64,000 bases of DNA from an uncultured Marvinbryantia sp. (GCF_905201705.1 NZ_CAJKOX010000007.1:1-64000); one strand, 5' to 3'; shown: positions 16,551 to 23,987, counted from the first letter of the stretch. Translations and numbers: made by a program. The notes: generated by a model from the letters alone, not told the origin.

Positions 16551-16635
16551 TGATGAAAAATTTATGGTAGCGTGCGCCAGTCTGCCCTAAGCAGCCTGCG
16601 CGCTCAATATAAAAACATTTTAGGAGGAAACATTC

Positions 16636-17883
16636 ATGAAAGGTAATATTGTAGTAGGACAGTCCGGCGGACCGACAGCGGTCATTAACTCCAGTCTCGC
16701 TGGTGTTGTCAGCAAAGCAAGAGAGCTTGGCGTAAAGAAGATTTACGGTATGCATCACGGCATCCAGGGCTTCCTCAATGAAGATCTGGTAGACATGGGC
16801 GAGTACATTAAAGAGGACAAGGACATCGAGCTGTTAAAGAGAACGCCGTCCGCATTCCTTGGCTCCTGCCGTTACAAGCTGCCGAAGATCGAGGGCAACG
16901 AGGAAGTCTATGACAAGATTTTTGCGATCCTGGAAAAATATGACATCGAGTGCCTGTTCTACATTGGCGGAAACGATTCTATGGACACCATCAAAATGCT
17001 GTCTGATTACGCAGCTCTGAAGGGCAAAACACAGAGATTCATGGGCGTTCCGAAGACCATCGACAACGACCTTCCGATCACGGATCACTGCCCGGGCTAC
17101 GGCTCCGCAGCAAAATATATCGCAACTTCTCTGAAGGAAGTTATCCGCGACAACGCAAGCTTTGGTATCGAAAAACCGACCGTTCTGATCTGCGAGATCA
17201 TGGGACGTCATGCAGGCTGGCTGACAGCAGCGGCAGCGCTGTCCAGAGACGAGGACTGCGAAGGTCCGGATATGATCTACCTGCCGGAAAGAACCTTTGA
17301 CTACGACGATTTCCTTGCAAGAATCAAGGATCTCTCCGTGAAGAAGAGCTCTGTAGTGGTAGCTGTTTCTGAGGGCGTGAAGCTGGCTGACGGACGTTTC
17401 GTATGCGAGCTGGGCGGCGGCTCTGATTTTGTAGACGCATTCGGACACAAGCAGCTTTCCGGCTGTGCGGTAACACTGGCAAACAAGGTTGCGGCAGATA
17501 CCGGTCTGAAGACCCGTGCGATTGAATTCTCCACTCTGCAGAGAGCGGCAACACACGTTGCTTCCCTGAACGATATCAACGAGGCATTCAACGTTGGTTA
17601 TCTGGCATGCAAGGCGGCTGACGAAGGTCAGACAGGTATGATGATCACCATTGATGTGAAAGAGAGAAGCCCGTACCAGGTAGGATACGGCATCTACGAC
17701 ATCCATCAGATCGCAAACGTAGAGCGTCCGGTTCCGGATGAGTGGATTTCTGAGGACGGCACCGACGTTCTGGAAGGCTACGTTGAGTATGCGCGTCCGC
17801 TGATCCTCGGCGAGCTTACTCCGCTGATGGTAAACGGTGTTCCGAAGCATCTGGTACTGAGCAGAGATAGCTATCGCAAATAA
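16636..17883 (+). CDS. pfp: Pyrophosphate--fructose 6-phosphate 1-phosphotransferase (PPi-PFK)
   Basis: This 415-residue phosphofructokinase interconverts fructose 6-phosphate and fructose 1,6-bisphosphate in glycolysis. PPi use is indicated by GGNDS (111-115), with Asp where ATP enzymes have Gly, and by PKTIDND (139-145), with Lys140 where ATP enzymes have Gly. An AGGAGG site precedes the start. A strong terminator follows, so it is the last gene of its transcript. Confidence 0.92.
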   Translation: MKGNIVVGQSGGPTAVINSSLAGVVSKARELGVKKIYGMHHGIQGFLNEDLVDMGEYIKEDKDIELLKRTPSAFLGSCRYKLPKIEGNEEVYDKIFAILEKYDIECLFYIGGNDSMDTIKMLSDYAALKGKTQRFMGVPKTIDNDLPITDHCPGYGSAAKYIATSLKEVIRDNASFGIEKPTVLICEIMGRHAGWLTAAAALSRDEDCEGPDMIYLPERTFDYDDFLARIKDLSVKKSSVVVAVSEGVKLADGRFVCELGGGSDFVDAFGHKQLSGCAVTLANKVAADTGLKTRAIEFSTLQRAATHVASLNDINEAFNVGYLACKAADEGQTGMMITIDVKERSPYQVGYGIYDIHQIANVERPVPDEWISEDGTDVLEGYVEYARPLILGELTPLMVNGVPKHLVLSRDSYRK

Positions 17884-17906
17884 AATAATAAGAGAATCAT
17901 GATGAA

Positions 17907-17936
17907 AAGGGGGCTGCTGCGGCAGCCTCTTTTTTA
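17907..17936 (+). terminator. Terminator of pfp
   Basis: A GC-rich stem (AGGGGGCTGC / GCAGCCTCT) and a six-T run lie about 25 bp after the pfp stop codon. Confidence 0.85.
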
Positions 17937-18033
17937 ATTGTTGATTAAAACACAAAAATTAAAATAATTAACAGAAATTTATACAATTTAATAGCTAATA
18001 AAAATTTATTTCGAAAATATTCAAAAATAGTGT
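17937..18033. other. AT-rich spacer upstream of the 18-kb promoter
   Basis: Very AT-rich DNA without an ORF, ending at the -35 box of the next promoter. It may act as an UP element. I see nothing else in it. Confidence 0.5.
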
Positions 18034-18062
18034 TGACAAATAGAAGAGGCTGTGGTATTATA
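18034..18062 (+). promoter_or_regulatory. Strong consensus promoter of an orphan transcription unit
   Basis: A perfect TTGACA (18034-18039), a 17-bp spacer and TATTAT (18057-18062), preceded by AT-rich DNA. The transcript it drives ends at the 18551-18590 terminator and contains no intact long ORF. Confidence 0.8.
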
Positions 18063-18151
18063 ACTTCAACAACAACAAATACCTGTTAAGTGACGAGAAA
18101 GCTTAATAAAATATTTGAAAGTTGTTAAATAAGCGAAAGGAGGTCAGTCCA

Positions 18152-18430
18152 ATGGACACAGCAGTCTCATTTAATATTCAATATGATAGTGGCAAAGCAG
18201 ATGTATCCTGCGGAAACGACCTTTATATCTGAACCGATTAGAATCGAATATATCGAGCTTGACCGAAGAACAAAAACGGATTACAGATCATAAAGCACCT
18301 GTTTTTCATATTGAATACAGATTCGGAAACCGAAAAAATTTATCAGCGTTTGAAACAGAAGATAGATAAAGCAGAAGATTATACAATATCAGAAAACAGA
18401 AAAAATCGGAAGAAGAACAGCCGCTGGTAA
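18152..18430 (+). pseudogene. Short ORF and broken reading frames, probable decayed gene
   Basis: An ideal AAAGGAGG site precedes ATG 18152, which opens a 26-codon frame ending at TGA 18230 (MDTAVSFNIQYDSGKADVSC, then GNDLYI). Directly at that stop a second frame continues with protein-like sequence (LNRLESNISSLTEEQKRI, later PVFHIEYRFGNRK) to TAA 18367. A third frame (ETEKIYQRLKQKIDKAED) runs to 18430. This looks like one gene of about 90 codons broken by two frameshifts. It could instead be a real 26-residue peptide gene with a long 3' untranslated region. I do not recognise the family. Confidence 0.4.
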
Positions 18431-18550
18431 ATAAAAAGTGAAAGAAATAAAGGCAGCCACGTAAAACGATCATACATAGATAGCAGGATGAAAAAAGCTT
18501 CGGTTAAATACAATATAGACGACGATGAAAAAATAAAATATGGAAAATAG

Positions 18551-18590
18551 CAAGACCGTTATCAGGTGCGATAGCGGTCTTGTTTGATTT
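18551..18590 (+). terminator. Terminator of the orphan unit
   Basis: CAAGACCGTTATC (18551-18563) pairs with GATAGCGGTCTTG (18570-18582) over 13 bp with one G-U, followed by a T-rich run. Confidence 0.88.
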
Positions 18591-18612
18591 TCACGCAAAA
18601 CTTAAAAAGAAA

Positions 18613-18641
18613 TTGATATTGCTAAATTTTGGTGCTATAAT
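18613..18641 (+). promoter_or_regulatory. Promoter of the small membrane protein gene
   Basis: TTGATA (18613-18618), a 17-bp spacer and a perfect TATAAT (18636-18641), about 90 bp before the start codon. Confidence 0.72.
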
Positions 18642-18730
18642 AATTTTGGATTAGTTACAACTAACCTCTGGCATATTTTTGCTATATAAGTGCAGAGAAA
18701 TCTGCTCAAAGTAAAGAAGGAAGGTTACCC

Positions 18731-19228
18731 ATGAATCCTGCCATTATTTTTATTGAAATTATCATAATGCTTCTGGTGTTCGGGTTTTTCGTGTTTGGAT
18801 TGCTCTGTATTAGTCCGCTGACCTTTATCAGCGACTATCCGCCGGAGATCCAGGAGGTATATTACCGGACGCAGCATAAAGAAGTGACAAAGAAAAAGCT
18901 TACCTGGGCGATGAAGATCAAGAAGCTTGTCGCTCTGATCGCATTTATGTTTCTCTTTGCGTGGATGCTGCATCTGGCAGGAGCGAAAAACTTTGTGGAG
19001 GGGCTGCTGCTATCCTATGTGTATATCCTTTGCCTGTTCGCCTGGGACACCTTTTTTCTGGACTGGGTGCTGTTTGCCAATATGAAGCGGATCCGTCTCC
19101 CCGGCACAGAGCACATGGAAAAGGAATACCATCAGAAATGGTTCCATGTGAAGGTGTGCATCCCAATGATTCCGGTTTTCGCGGCGGGAGGAGCGTTCAG
19201 CTCGCTGCTCATGATCTTGATTTGGTAG
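18731..19228 (+). CDS. Integral membrane protein of unknown function
   Basis: This 165-residue protein has four predicted transmembrane helices, at about 3-28, 65-85, 89-112 and 142-164, with a charged loop (about 40-62) between the first two. No enzyme motif is recognisable. An AGGAAGG site supports the start, and a strong promoter lies upstream. It stands alone between an orphan unit and a degraded spacer, so context gives no function. Confidence 0.7.
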   Translation: MNPAIIFIEIIIMLLVFGFFVFGLLCISPLTFISDYPPEIQEVYYRTQHKEVTKKKLTWAMKIKKLVALIAFMFLFAWMLHLAGAKNFVEGLLLSYVYILCLFAWDTFFLDWVLFANMKRIRLPGTEHMEKEYHQKWFHVKVCIPMIPVFAAGGAFSSLLMILIW

Positions 19229-19462
19229 AAACTCCCAATCTGTTTTGGAACCTCTGTGCTGTGGAGCTGATGGAGCGGTTGAACTGCGATTTCCGGGAGT
19301 ATGCGAAAAGAGGCGTAAACGTTACTTTGGTTGTGAAGCGGGGAATTACCATTGTCGGCAATCCCATAATTGCGGCTGCCATTGCCGGGGTACGCTGGCG
19401 GGAGAGTATCCGGAACAGTTTTCATAGGCGGCGCACCAGAGGTCACTGGAAAAGGAGAAGCT
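19229..19462. other. Spacer with possible gene remnant
   Basis: This 234-bp stretch has GC content and codon-like patterns of coding DNA in more than one frame. One frame ends in TVFIGGAPEVTGKGEA and runs straight into the ATC-hydrolase-like gene. No complete start, ribosome-binding site or known domain is visible. It is probably the remnant of a lost gene. Confidence 0.35.
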
Positions 19463-20164
19463 ATGAAAGACAACGAATTGAAATTTGACCGCACTTGCCA
19501 TGTGCTCTATTCCAAACCGTGTAAAAAGCAAATACAATCCCAAATTGCCCTGCACTATCCGGAAGAGGCGCGGGAATCTGTCTGGGAACAGGTGCAGCGG
19601 CAATATGTGAGTTTCCTTTCCGACTGGCGTACCGATCTCGGCGGCAGGAAAAACTTTCATAACGGTGTGGGCGGTACCTATGACTGCATTGCGCTGATGG
19701 CCTACTATACGATCTGCAAAGATGTGACAAGTCTTGCTGAAATAGAAAAGATGGAGGGTGAACTGTTTTTACCATCGTTCCGTATCCTCTCCAGGTTCGT
19801 GGACTGTAATAAGCCGCTGTTTAAAAAGCTGATGTATAAGGCTTTTGCAAGCTCAAAATGCAAGTGTGACCAGTGGGGCGACTATCAGATGTCCGTTGCT
19901 CCTTACGATGGGAACAGACCCATCTATTATGAATTTACCTCCTGCCCTGTGGCAGAGTTCGCTAAACAGCACGGCCTGCTGGAGGTCATGCCTGCACTCT
20001 GCAACCCGGATTATGCGGCCATGGAACTGATCCACGCAAGGCTGGTGCGCAAGACGACCTGTGCAAACGGCTTCAAATGCGACTACGCCATCTGCGGGGA
20101 CAAAGAGCCGTATGCTAAAGAACATCCGGAATATCGGGACGAGGCGGGATACAGAAGAAACTGA
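19463..20164 (+). CDS. L-2-amino-thiazoline-4-carboxylic acid (ATC) hydrolase-like protein
   Basis: The 233-residue protein resembles the ATC hydrolase family, named for an enzyme that opens 2-aminothiazoline-4-carboxylate on the way to L-cysteine. Family-like features are in the C-terminal half: YEFTSCPVAEFAKQHG and a closing NGFKCDYAICGD. In most bacteria members serve unknown roles, so the family name is not proof of activity. I start at ATG 19463, after GGAGA; the open frame extends upstream to 19370 but lacks a signal. No operon partner is evident. Confidence 0.65.
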   Translation: MKDNELKFDRTCHVLYSKPCKKQIQSQIALHYPEEARESVWEQVQRQYVSFLSDWRTDLGGRKNFHNGVGGTYDCIALMAYYTICKDVTSLAEIEKMEGELFLPSFRILSRFVDCNKPLFKKLMYKAFASSKCKCDQWGDYQMSVAPYDGNRPIYYEFTSCPVAEFAKQHGLLEVMPALCNPDYAAMELIHARLVRKTTCANGFKCDYAICGDKEPYAKEHPEYRDEAGYRRN

Positions 20165-20190
20165 GTCCTCTGTGACATTCTCTGTGTGTG

Positions 20191-20262
20191 TATGTAATGT
20201 ATATTTAAAAGTGTATGTAATGTATATTTAAAAGTGATGTATGTAATGTATATTTAAAAGTG
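20191..20262. repeat. Three identical 23-bp direct repeats upstream of the rplJ promoter
   Basis: The unit starts TATGTAATGTATATTTAAAA and ends GTG. Copies lie at 20191-20213, 20214-20236 and 20240-20262, identical to each other, with periods of 23 and 26 bp. The -35 box of the rplJ promoter begins at 20264, directly after the third copy. Confidence 0.9.
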
Positions 20263-20263
20263 C

Positions 20264-20292
20264 TTGACTTTTCCGGAAATCTATGATATTCT
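20264..20292 (+). promoter_or_regulatory. Promoter of rplJ-rplL
   Basis: TTGACT (20264-20269), a 17-bp spacer and TATTCT (20287-20292). The L10 leader RNA begins just downstream. Confidence 0.7.
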
Positions 20293-20299
20293 CTCTAAG

Positions 20300-20412
20300 A
20301 CTGCCGAAGACAGCAGGTGCCGTGAGGCATAAGGGTTAAAACGCCTGCCGAGGAGTAAAGAATTTCGATAGAAATGATTTATGAACCTCTCTGTCATGCA
20401 GGGAGGTTTTTT
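20300..20412 (+). promoter_or_regulatory. Ribosomal protein L10 leader RNA with attenuator
   Basis: The conserved core (CAGCAGGTGCC, then GCCTGCCGAGGAG) matches the Firmicutes L10 leader, which binds the L10-L12 complex for autoregulation. It ends in a terminator-like hairpin, AACCTCTCTG / CAGGGAGGTT (20384-20408), followed by a T-run before the rplJ start. Confidence 0.88.
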
Positions 20413-20447
20413 GGCGGTACACAAACGAATAAGGAGGTGCACCATTC

Positions 20448-20939
20448 ATGGCAAAAGTGGAACAGAAGAAGCCGATCGTAGCCGAGATCAGTGAACACAT
20501 CAAAGATGCGCAGTCAGTGGTTCTGGTTACTTACAGCGGAATCAATGTAGAGCAGGACACCGCTCTTCGTAAAGAGATGAGAGAAGCTGGCGTTGTTTAC
20601 AAAGTGTACAAGAACACAATGATGAATTTTGCGTTCAAGGGCACAGATTGCGAACCGCTTACCAATCATCTGGAAGGACCAAATGCTGTTGCTATCTGTA
20701 AGACAGACGCAACCGCTCCGATCAGGATCGTTGCAAAATATGCAAAGACCGTTCCGTCTCTGAAGCTGATCGCAGGTGTTGTTGAGGGCGGATACTATGA
20801 CGAGAAGGGCATCCAGGCGCTGGCAGACGTTCCGTCAAGAGAAGTACTGCTTGGAAGACTGCTTGGCAGTATGCAGTCGCCGATTGCAAACTTTGCTCGT
20901 GTTATTAAGCAGATTGCAGAAAAAGAAGCAGAAGCATAA
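20448..20939 (+). CDS. rplJ: 50S ribosomal protein L10
   Basis: A typical 163-residue L10 (uL10): N-terminal rRNA-binding domain with the VVLVTYSGINVEQ and YKVYKNTMMNFA patterns, and a C-terminal helix that holds L7/L12 dimers. It forms the base of the ribosomal stalk that recruits translation factors. It is preceded by the L10 leader and a good AAGGAGGTG site. The usual upstream genes rplK and rplA are not here. Confidence 0.97.
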   Translation: MAKVEQKKPIVAEISEHIKDAQSVVLVTYSGINVEQDTALRKEMREAGVVYKVYKNTMMNFAFKGTDCEPLTNHLEGPNAVAICKTDATAPIRIVAKYAKTVPSLKLIAGVVEGGYYDEKGIQALADVPSREVLLGRLLGSMQSPIANFARVIKQIAEKEAEA

Positions 20940-20996
20940 GTCCGGAGAGGCTTATCTGTAAAACCAATTTAAAATAAAAAATGGAGGAAAATAAAA

Positions 20997-21368
20997 ATGG
21001 CAAAATTAACAACTGCTGAATTTATTGAGGCAATTAAAGAGTTAAGCGTATTAGAGCTGAACGAACTGGTAAAAGCTTGTGAGGAAGAGTTTGGCGTATC
21101 TGCAGCAGCAGGCGTTGTTGTAGCAGCAGCAGGCCCGGCAGAAGCTGAGGAAGAAAAGACAGAATTCGACGTAGAGCTGACAGAGGTTGGCCCGAACAAG
21201 GTTAAGGTTATCAAGGTTGTTCGTGAAGCAACAGGTCTTGGTCTGAAGGAAGCAAAAGAAGTTGTAGACGGCGCTCCGAAGGTTGTAAAGGAAGCAGCTT
21301 CCAAGGCAGAAGCAGAAGAGCTGAAGACAAAGCTCGAAGCAGAAGGCGCAAAGGTTACTCTGAAATAA
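20997..21368 (+). CDS. rplL: 50S ribosomal protein L7/L12
   Basis: A 123-residue L7/L12: N-terminal dimerisation helices (about 1-32), an alanine-rich hinge (about 36-52) and the C-terminal factor-binding domain with KVIKVVREATGLGLKEAKEVVD. It follows rplJ by 57 bp with a GGAGG site. A terminator follows directly, separating it from deoD. Confidence 0.97.
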   Translation: MAKLTTAEFIEAIKELSVLELNELVKACEEEFGVSAAAGVVVAAAGPAEAEEEKTEFDVELTEVGPNKVKVIKVVREATGLGLKEAKEVVDGAPKVVKEAASKAEAEELKTKLEAEGAKVTLK

Positions 21369-21391
21369 GAGAAACAGGTATAAAAAAGATA

Positions 21392-21422
21392 AGGGCCGGT
21401 GCATTGCATCGGCTCTTTTTTT
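21392..21422 (+). terminator. Terminator of rplJ-rplL
   Basis: A GGGCCGGTGCA arm pairs with TGCATCGGCTC, then seven T residues, about 25 bp after the rplL stop codon. Confidence 0.85.
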
Positions 21423-21467
21423 ATGCTAAACTGTAATCATAAGACAAGAAAAAGGGGGAATTTGAAA

Positions 21468-22175
21468 ATGGCTACACCACATAATGCTGCAAATCCGGGC
21501 GATATCGCCGAGACGATCCTGCTTCCGGGCGATCCGCTGCGCGCGAAAGTGATCGCGGAGACGTTCCTGGAGGACATCGTACAGTTTAACAGTGTGCGAA
21601 ATATGTTTGGATACACAGGAACCTATAAGGGAAAGAAGGTGTCTGTGATGGGCACAGGCATGGGCTGCGCCTCCATCGGCATCTACAGCCACGAGCTGAT
21701 CCATTTTTACGGGGTGAAGAACCTGATCCGTGTAGGTTCCTGCGGCTCTATCGGAAAGGACATTCAGCTTGGCGAGATCATCATGGCGCAGGGCGCATGT
21801 ACGGACAGCAACTATGCGCATCAGTACCAGCTTCCGGGAACCATGTGCGCGATTGCGGATTACGAGCTTTTAAAAACAGCGCAGGAAGCGGCGGCGGAGT
21901 TCGGCTATCCGTACCGTGTCGGCAACATTCTTTCCTCGGATAATTTCTACACGGAGACACCGGAGTGGAAGCAATGGGCAAAGATGGGCGTCCTTTCCAT
22001 CGAAATGGAGAGCTTTGCACTGTACTGCAACGCGGCGCGCGCGGGGGTGAAAGCGCTCGGCATCTTCACGGTTTCTGATTCTATCGTAAACGGCGAGGAG
22101 CTGGATGCAGAGGCTCGTCAGAACGGCTTCACCAATATGATGCAGGTGGCTTTGGAGACGGCGGTAAGGATTTAG
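21468..22175 (+). CDS. deoD: Purine-nucleoside phosphorylase, DeoD type
   Basis: A 235-residue hexameric-type nucleoside phosphorylase: phosphate loop LPGDPLRAK, core MGTGMGCASIGIY, and the nucleoside-binding SIEMESFALY and TVSDSIVNGEE with catalytic Asp. It splits purine (deoxy)nucleosides with phosphate for salvage. I start at ATG 21468 after AAGGGGG; the frame open to 21399 overlaps the rplL terminator. niaR follows after 6 bp. Confidence 0.95.
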   Translation: MATPHNAANPGDIAETILLPGDPLRAKVIAETFLEDIVQFNSVRNMFGYTGTYKGKKVSVMGTGMGCASIGIYSHELIHFYGVKNLIRVGSCGSIGKDIQLGEIIMAQGACTDSNYAHQYQLPGTMCAIADYELLKTAQEAAAEFGYPYRVGNILSSDNFYTETPEWKQWAKMGVLSIEMESFALYCNAARAGVKALGIFTVSDSIVNGEELDAEARQNGFTNMMQVALETAVRI

Positions 22176-22181
22176 CTTATT

Positions 22182-22703
22182 ATGGACGGAGAACAGAGAC
22201 GAAAAGAAATCATAAAGCTTCTGGAGACGGGGATCGAACCCGTCTCCGGTGCTTCACTGGCGAAACAGTTCGGAGTCAGCCGCCAGGTGATCGTGCAGGA
22301 TATCGCGCTTCTGCGCGCAACGGACAAAAATATTTTATCCACCAACAAGGGCTATCTGATTTACGGACAGCAGCATAAAAGCAAATGCAAGCGGATCGTG
22401 GCGGTAAAGCATACGGACGCGCAGATGCGGGATGAGCTGTATACGATGGTGGACGCGGGAGCGCGCGTGCTGGATGTGGTGGTGGAGCATGATGTCTACG
22501 GGCAGATAACTGCGGATCTGATGATCGCATCGCGCAGAGACGTGGATGAGTTTATCACGAAGATTTTTGCAAATGAGGCAAAGCCCCTGAAGGAGCTGAC
22601 GCACGACGCGCATTTTCACACACTGGAGGCGGAAAATGAGGCGATTCTTGACGAAGCGGAAAAAAGATTAAAAGAAAAAGGATATTTACTTGATTTTGCC
22701 TGA
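22182..22703 (+). CDS. niaR: NiaR-like transcription repressor (HTH plus 3H domain)
   Basis: The 173-residue protein has an HTH_11 winged helix (about 6-60, SGASLAKQFGVSRQVIVQDI) followed by a 3H domain with its histidines: His77 (VKHTD), His103 (VEHDVYG) and the DAHFHTLE group (His144, His146). This matches NiaR/YrxA, the niacin-responsive repressor of NAD synthesis and niacin uptake genes. It follows deoD by 6 bp with a weak ribosome-binding site. The transporter gene downstream has an operator-like repeat near its promoter, suggesting it is a target. Confidence 0.85.
   Translation: MDGEQRRKEIIKLLETGIEPVSGASLAKQFGVSRQVIVQDIALLRATDKNILSTNKGYLIYGQQHKSKCKRIVAVKHTDAQMRDELYTMVDAGARVLDVVVEHDVYGQITADLMIASRRDVDEFITKIFANEAKPLKELTHDAHFHTLEAENEAILDEAEKRLKEKGYLLDFA
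22223..22247. repeat. Perfect inverted repeat resembling a tRNA T-arm inside niaR
   Basis: GGAGACGGG (22223-22231) and CCCGTCTCC (22239-22247) are perfect complements around a 7-base loop. On the minus strand the sequence reads as a canonical T-arm (GGGTTCGATCCCC). It lies within niaR codons 14-22; no other tRNA parts are found. Confidence 0.7.
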
Positions 22704-22718
22704 GAGTTGTAGTATGAT
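22690..22718 (+). promoter_or_regulatory. Promoter of the PTS IIC-like transporter gene
   Basis: TTGATT (22690-22695), a 17-bp spacer and TATGAT (22713-22718), inside and just past the niaR 3' end, so the transporter can be expressed apart from deoD-niaR. Confidence 0.55.
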
Positions 22719-22721
22719 TGC

Positions 22722-22756
22722 CAGGTGACATACAGGTGACAAGACACTTGACAATA
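22722..22756. promoter_or_regulatory. Candidate NiaR operator
   Basis: CAGGTGACA occurs twice in direct repeat, and the second copy forms an imperfect dyad with the following CACTTG (CAGGTGACAAGACACTTG). It sits right after the -10 box, where a repressor would block transcription. CAGGTG-type half-sites resemble those I recall for NiaR boxes; binding is inferred. Confidence 0.45.
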
Positions 22757-22772
22757 CAACGAGGAGGCAGTT

Positions 22773-23837
22773 ATGAAGGTATTTACAAAATGGTTAAACC
22801 GTGTGTTCATTGATGGGTTAAGCGGCATGGCACACGGTCTTTTTGCGACACTGATCGTCGGCACGATCATTCAGCAGATCGGCACGCTGGTGGGCGGCGA
22901 TATCGGAAACACGATTTTCCTGATCGGCAAGGTTGCCGCGGCACTTACCGGCGCAGGCATCGGTGTTGGCGTGGCGAGCAAATATAAGGAAAGCCCGCTG
23001 GTAATCCTGTCGGCGGCGACGGCGGGAATGGTAGGAGCATTTGCCGGAAAGCTGATGGCAGGGCAGGTGCTTGTGGACGGCGTGATGCAGTTTTCGGGTC
23101 CGGGCGAACCGCTCGGCGCTTTTATCGGGGCGTACATAGCAATTGAGGCCGGGCATCTGGTATCCGGAAAAACAAAGGTGGACATTCTGGTGACGCCGCT
23201 TGTCAGCATCGGAGCAGGCTCGGCGGTCGGGCTGCTGGTGGGACCGACCATCTCGCAGATCATGACAAGCCTTGGCGCGCTGATCAACTGGGGAACCGAG
23301 CAGCAGCCGTTTCTGATGGGCATTGTGGTATCTGTTCTGATGGGCATGATCCTGACGCTTCCAATCAGCTCGGCGGCGCTTGGCGTTATCTTAAACCTTT
23401 CCGGGCTGGCGGCAGGCGCGGCGACCATCGGCTGCTGCTGCAACATGGTCGGCTTTGCCGTGGCGAGCTACCGCGAAAATAAAGTAGGCGGTCTGCTGGC
23501 GCAGGGCATTGGTACCTCCATGCTCCAGGTGCCGAACATTGTACGGAAGCCGATTATCTGGCTGCCGGCGATCTTATCGAGCGCGATTCTCGGTCCGGTC
23601 GGCACAATGCTTCTGAAAATGACGAGCAATGCAACCGGTTCCGGCATGGGAACGGCCGGTCTTGTCGGTCAGATCATGACCTGGCAGGTGATGACGGCGA
23701 CGGAAGCGCCGGAAATCGTTCTGATTAAGATTCTGGCGATCCAGATCATCCTTCCGGCGCTGGTAACGCTTGCTATTTCCGAAGCGATGCGCAAATGGGG
23801 CTGGATCAAACCGGGCGATATGAAACTGGATCTGTAA
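22773..23837 (+). CDS. PTS_EIIC_2-family membrane transporter (orphan IIC-like)
   Basis: This 354-residue protein has about nine hydrophobic segments rich in Gly and Ala (for example LFATLIVGTIIQQIG and GIVVSVLMGMILTLPIS). It resembles the PTS_EIIC_2 family, IIC-like permeases that usually lack IIA and IIB partners. No IIA or IIB gene is near, so phosphotransfer-coupled sugar uptake is doubtful. The adjacent niaR and the repeat between promoter and start suggest regulation by niacin status, possibly vitamin or precursor uptake. That is inference; the substrate is unknown. A GAGGAGG site precedes the ATG. Confidence 0.72.
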   Translation: MKVFTKWLNRVFIDGLSGMAHGLFATLIVGTIIQQIGTLVGGDIGNTIFLIGKVAAALTGAGIGVGVASKYKESPLVILSAATAGMVGAFAGKLMAGQVLVDGVMQFSGPGEPLGAFIGAYIAIEAGHLVSGKTKVDILVTPLVSIGAGSAVGLLVGPTISQIMTSLGALINWGTEQQPFLMGIVVSVLMGMILTLPISSAALGVILNLSGLAAGAATIGCCCNMVGFAVASYRENKVGGLLAQGIGTSMLQVPNIVRKPIIWLPAILSSAILGPVGTMLLKMTSNATGSGMGTAGLVGQIMTWQVMTATEAPEIVLIKILAIQIILPALVTLAISEAMRKWGWIKPGDMKLDL

Positions 23838-23860
23838 ATAATATAAGTGCTTTGCAAGAG

Positions 23861-23887
23861 CGGCTGCAGAAAAATGCAGCCGTTTTA
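23861..23887 (+). terminator. Terminator of the transporter gene
   Basis: A perfect 8-bp stem CGGCTGCA / TGCAGCCG, loop GAAAAA, then TTTT. Confidence 0.75.
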
Positions 23888-23893
23888 TGCGCT

Positions 23894-23958
23894 TTAAAAT
23901 CCCCAGATTTTTTTTAAAATCTCCCGGATTTTTTTTTAAAATCTCCCGGATTTTTTTG
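23894..23958. repeat. Three tandem terminator-like repeats before the rpoB promoter
   Basis: A unit of about 22 bp, TAAAATCTCCCGGATTTTTT, is repeated three times; the first copy has CCCCA in place of TCCCG. Each copy can form a small AAAATC / GATTTT hairpin followed by a long T-run. The -35 box of rpoB overlaps the end of the array. Confidence 0.85.
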
Positions 23959-23987
23959 TTGACACCCTTTCTGGCTTGTGTTATAGT
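23959..23987 (+). promoter_or_regulatory. Promoter of rpoB-rpoC
   Basis: A perfect TTGACA (23959-23964), a 17-bp spacer and TATAGT (23982-23987). The 129-bp leader to rpoB contains a small CCCCAAGGGG palindrome and GGGCATTTATGCCC but no ORF. Confidence 0.82.

Noticed and set aside
16551..16635. Regulatory hairpin before pfp
   Set aside because: Only a weak stem with wobble pairs and a long loop could be drawn, and it has no T-run.
19245..19462. Small genes in the spacer before the ATC-hydrolase-like gene
   Set aside because: Several overlapping frames are open, but none has a start signal or a recognisable domain.
20191..20262. CRISPR array
   Set aside because: The 23-bp repeats are directly adjacent or 3 bp apart, so there are no spacers, and no cas genes are near.
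22223..22252. tRNA gene on the minus strand
   Set aside because: Only the T-arm is present. No acceptor, D-arm or anticodon arm can be found at the right distances, and the DNA codes for the NiaR HTH.
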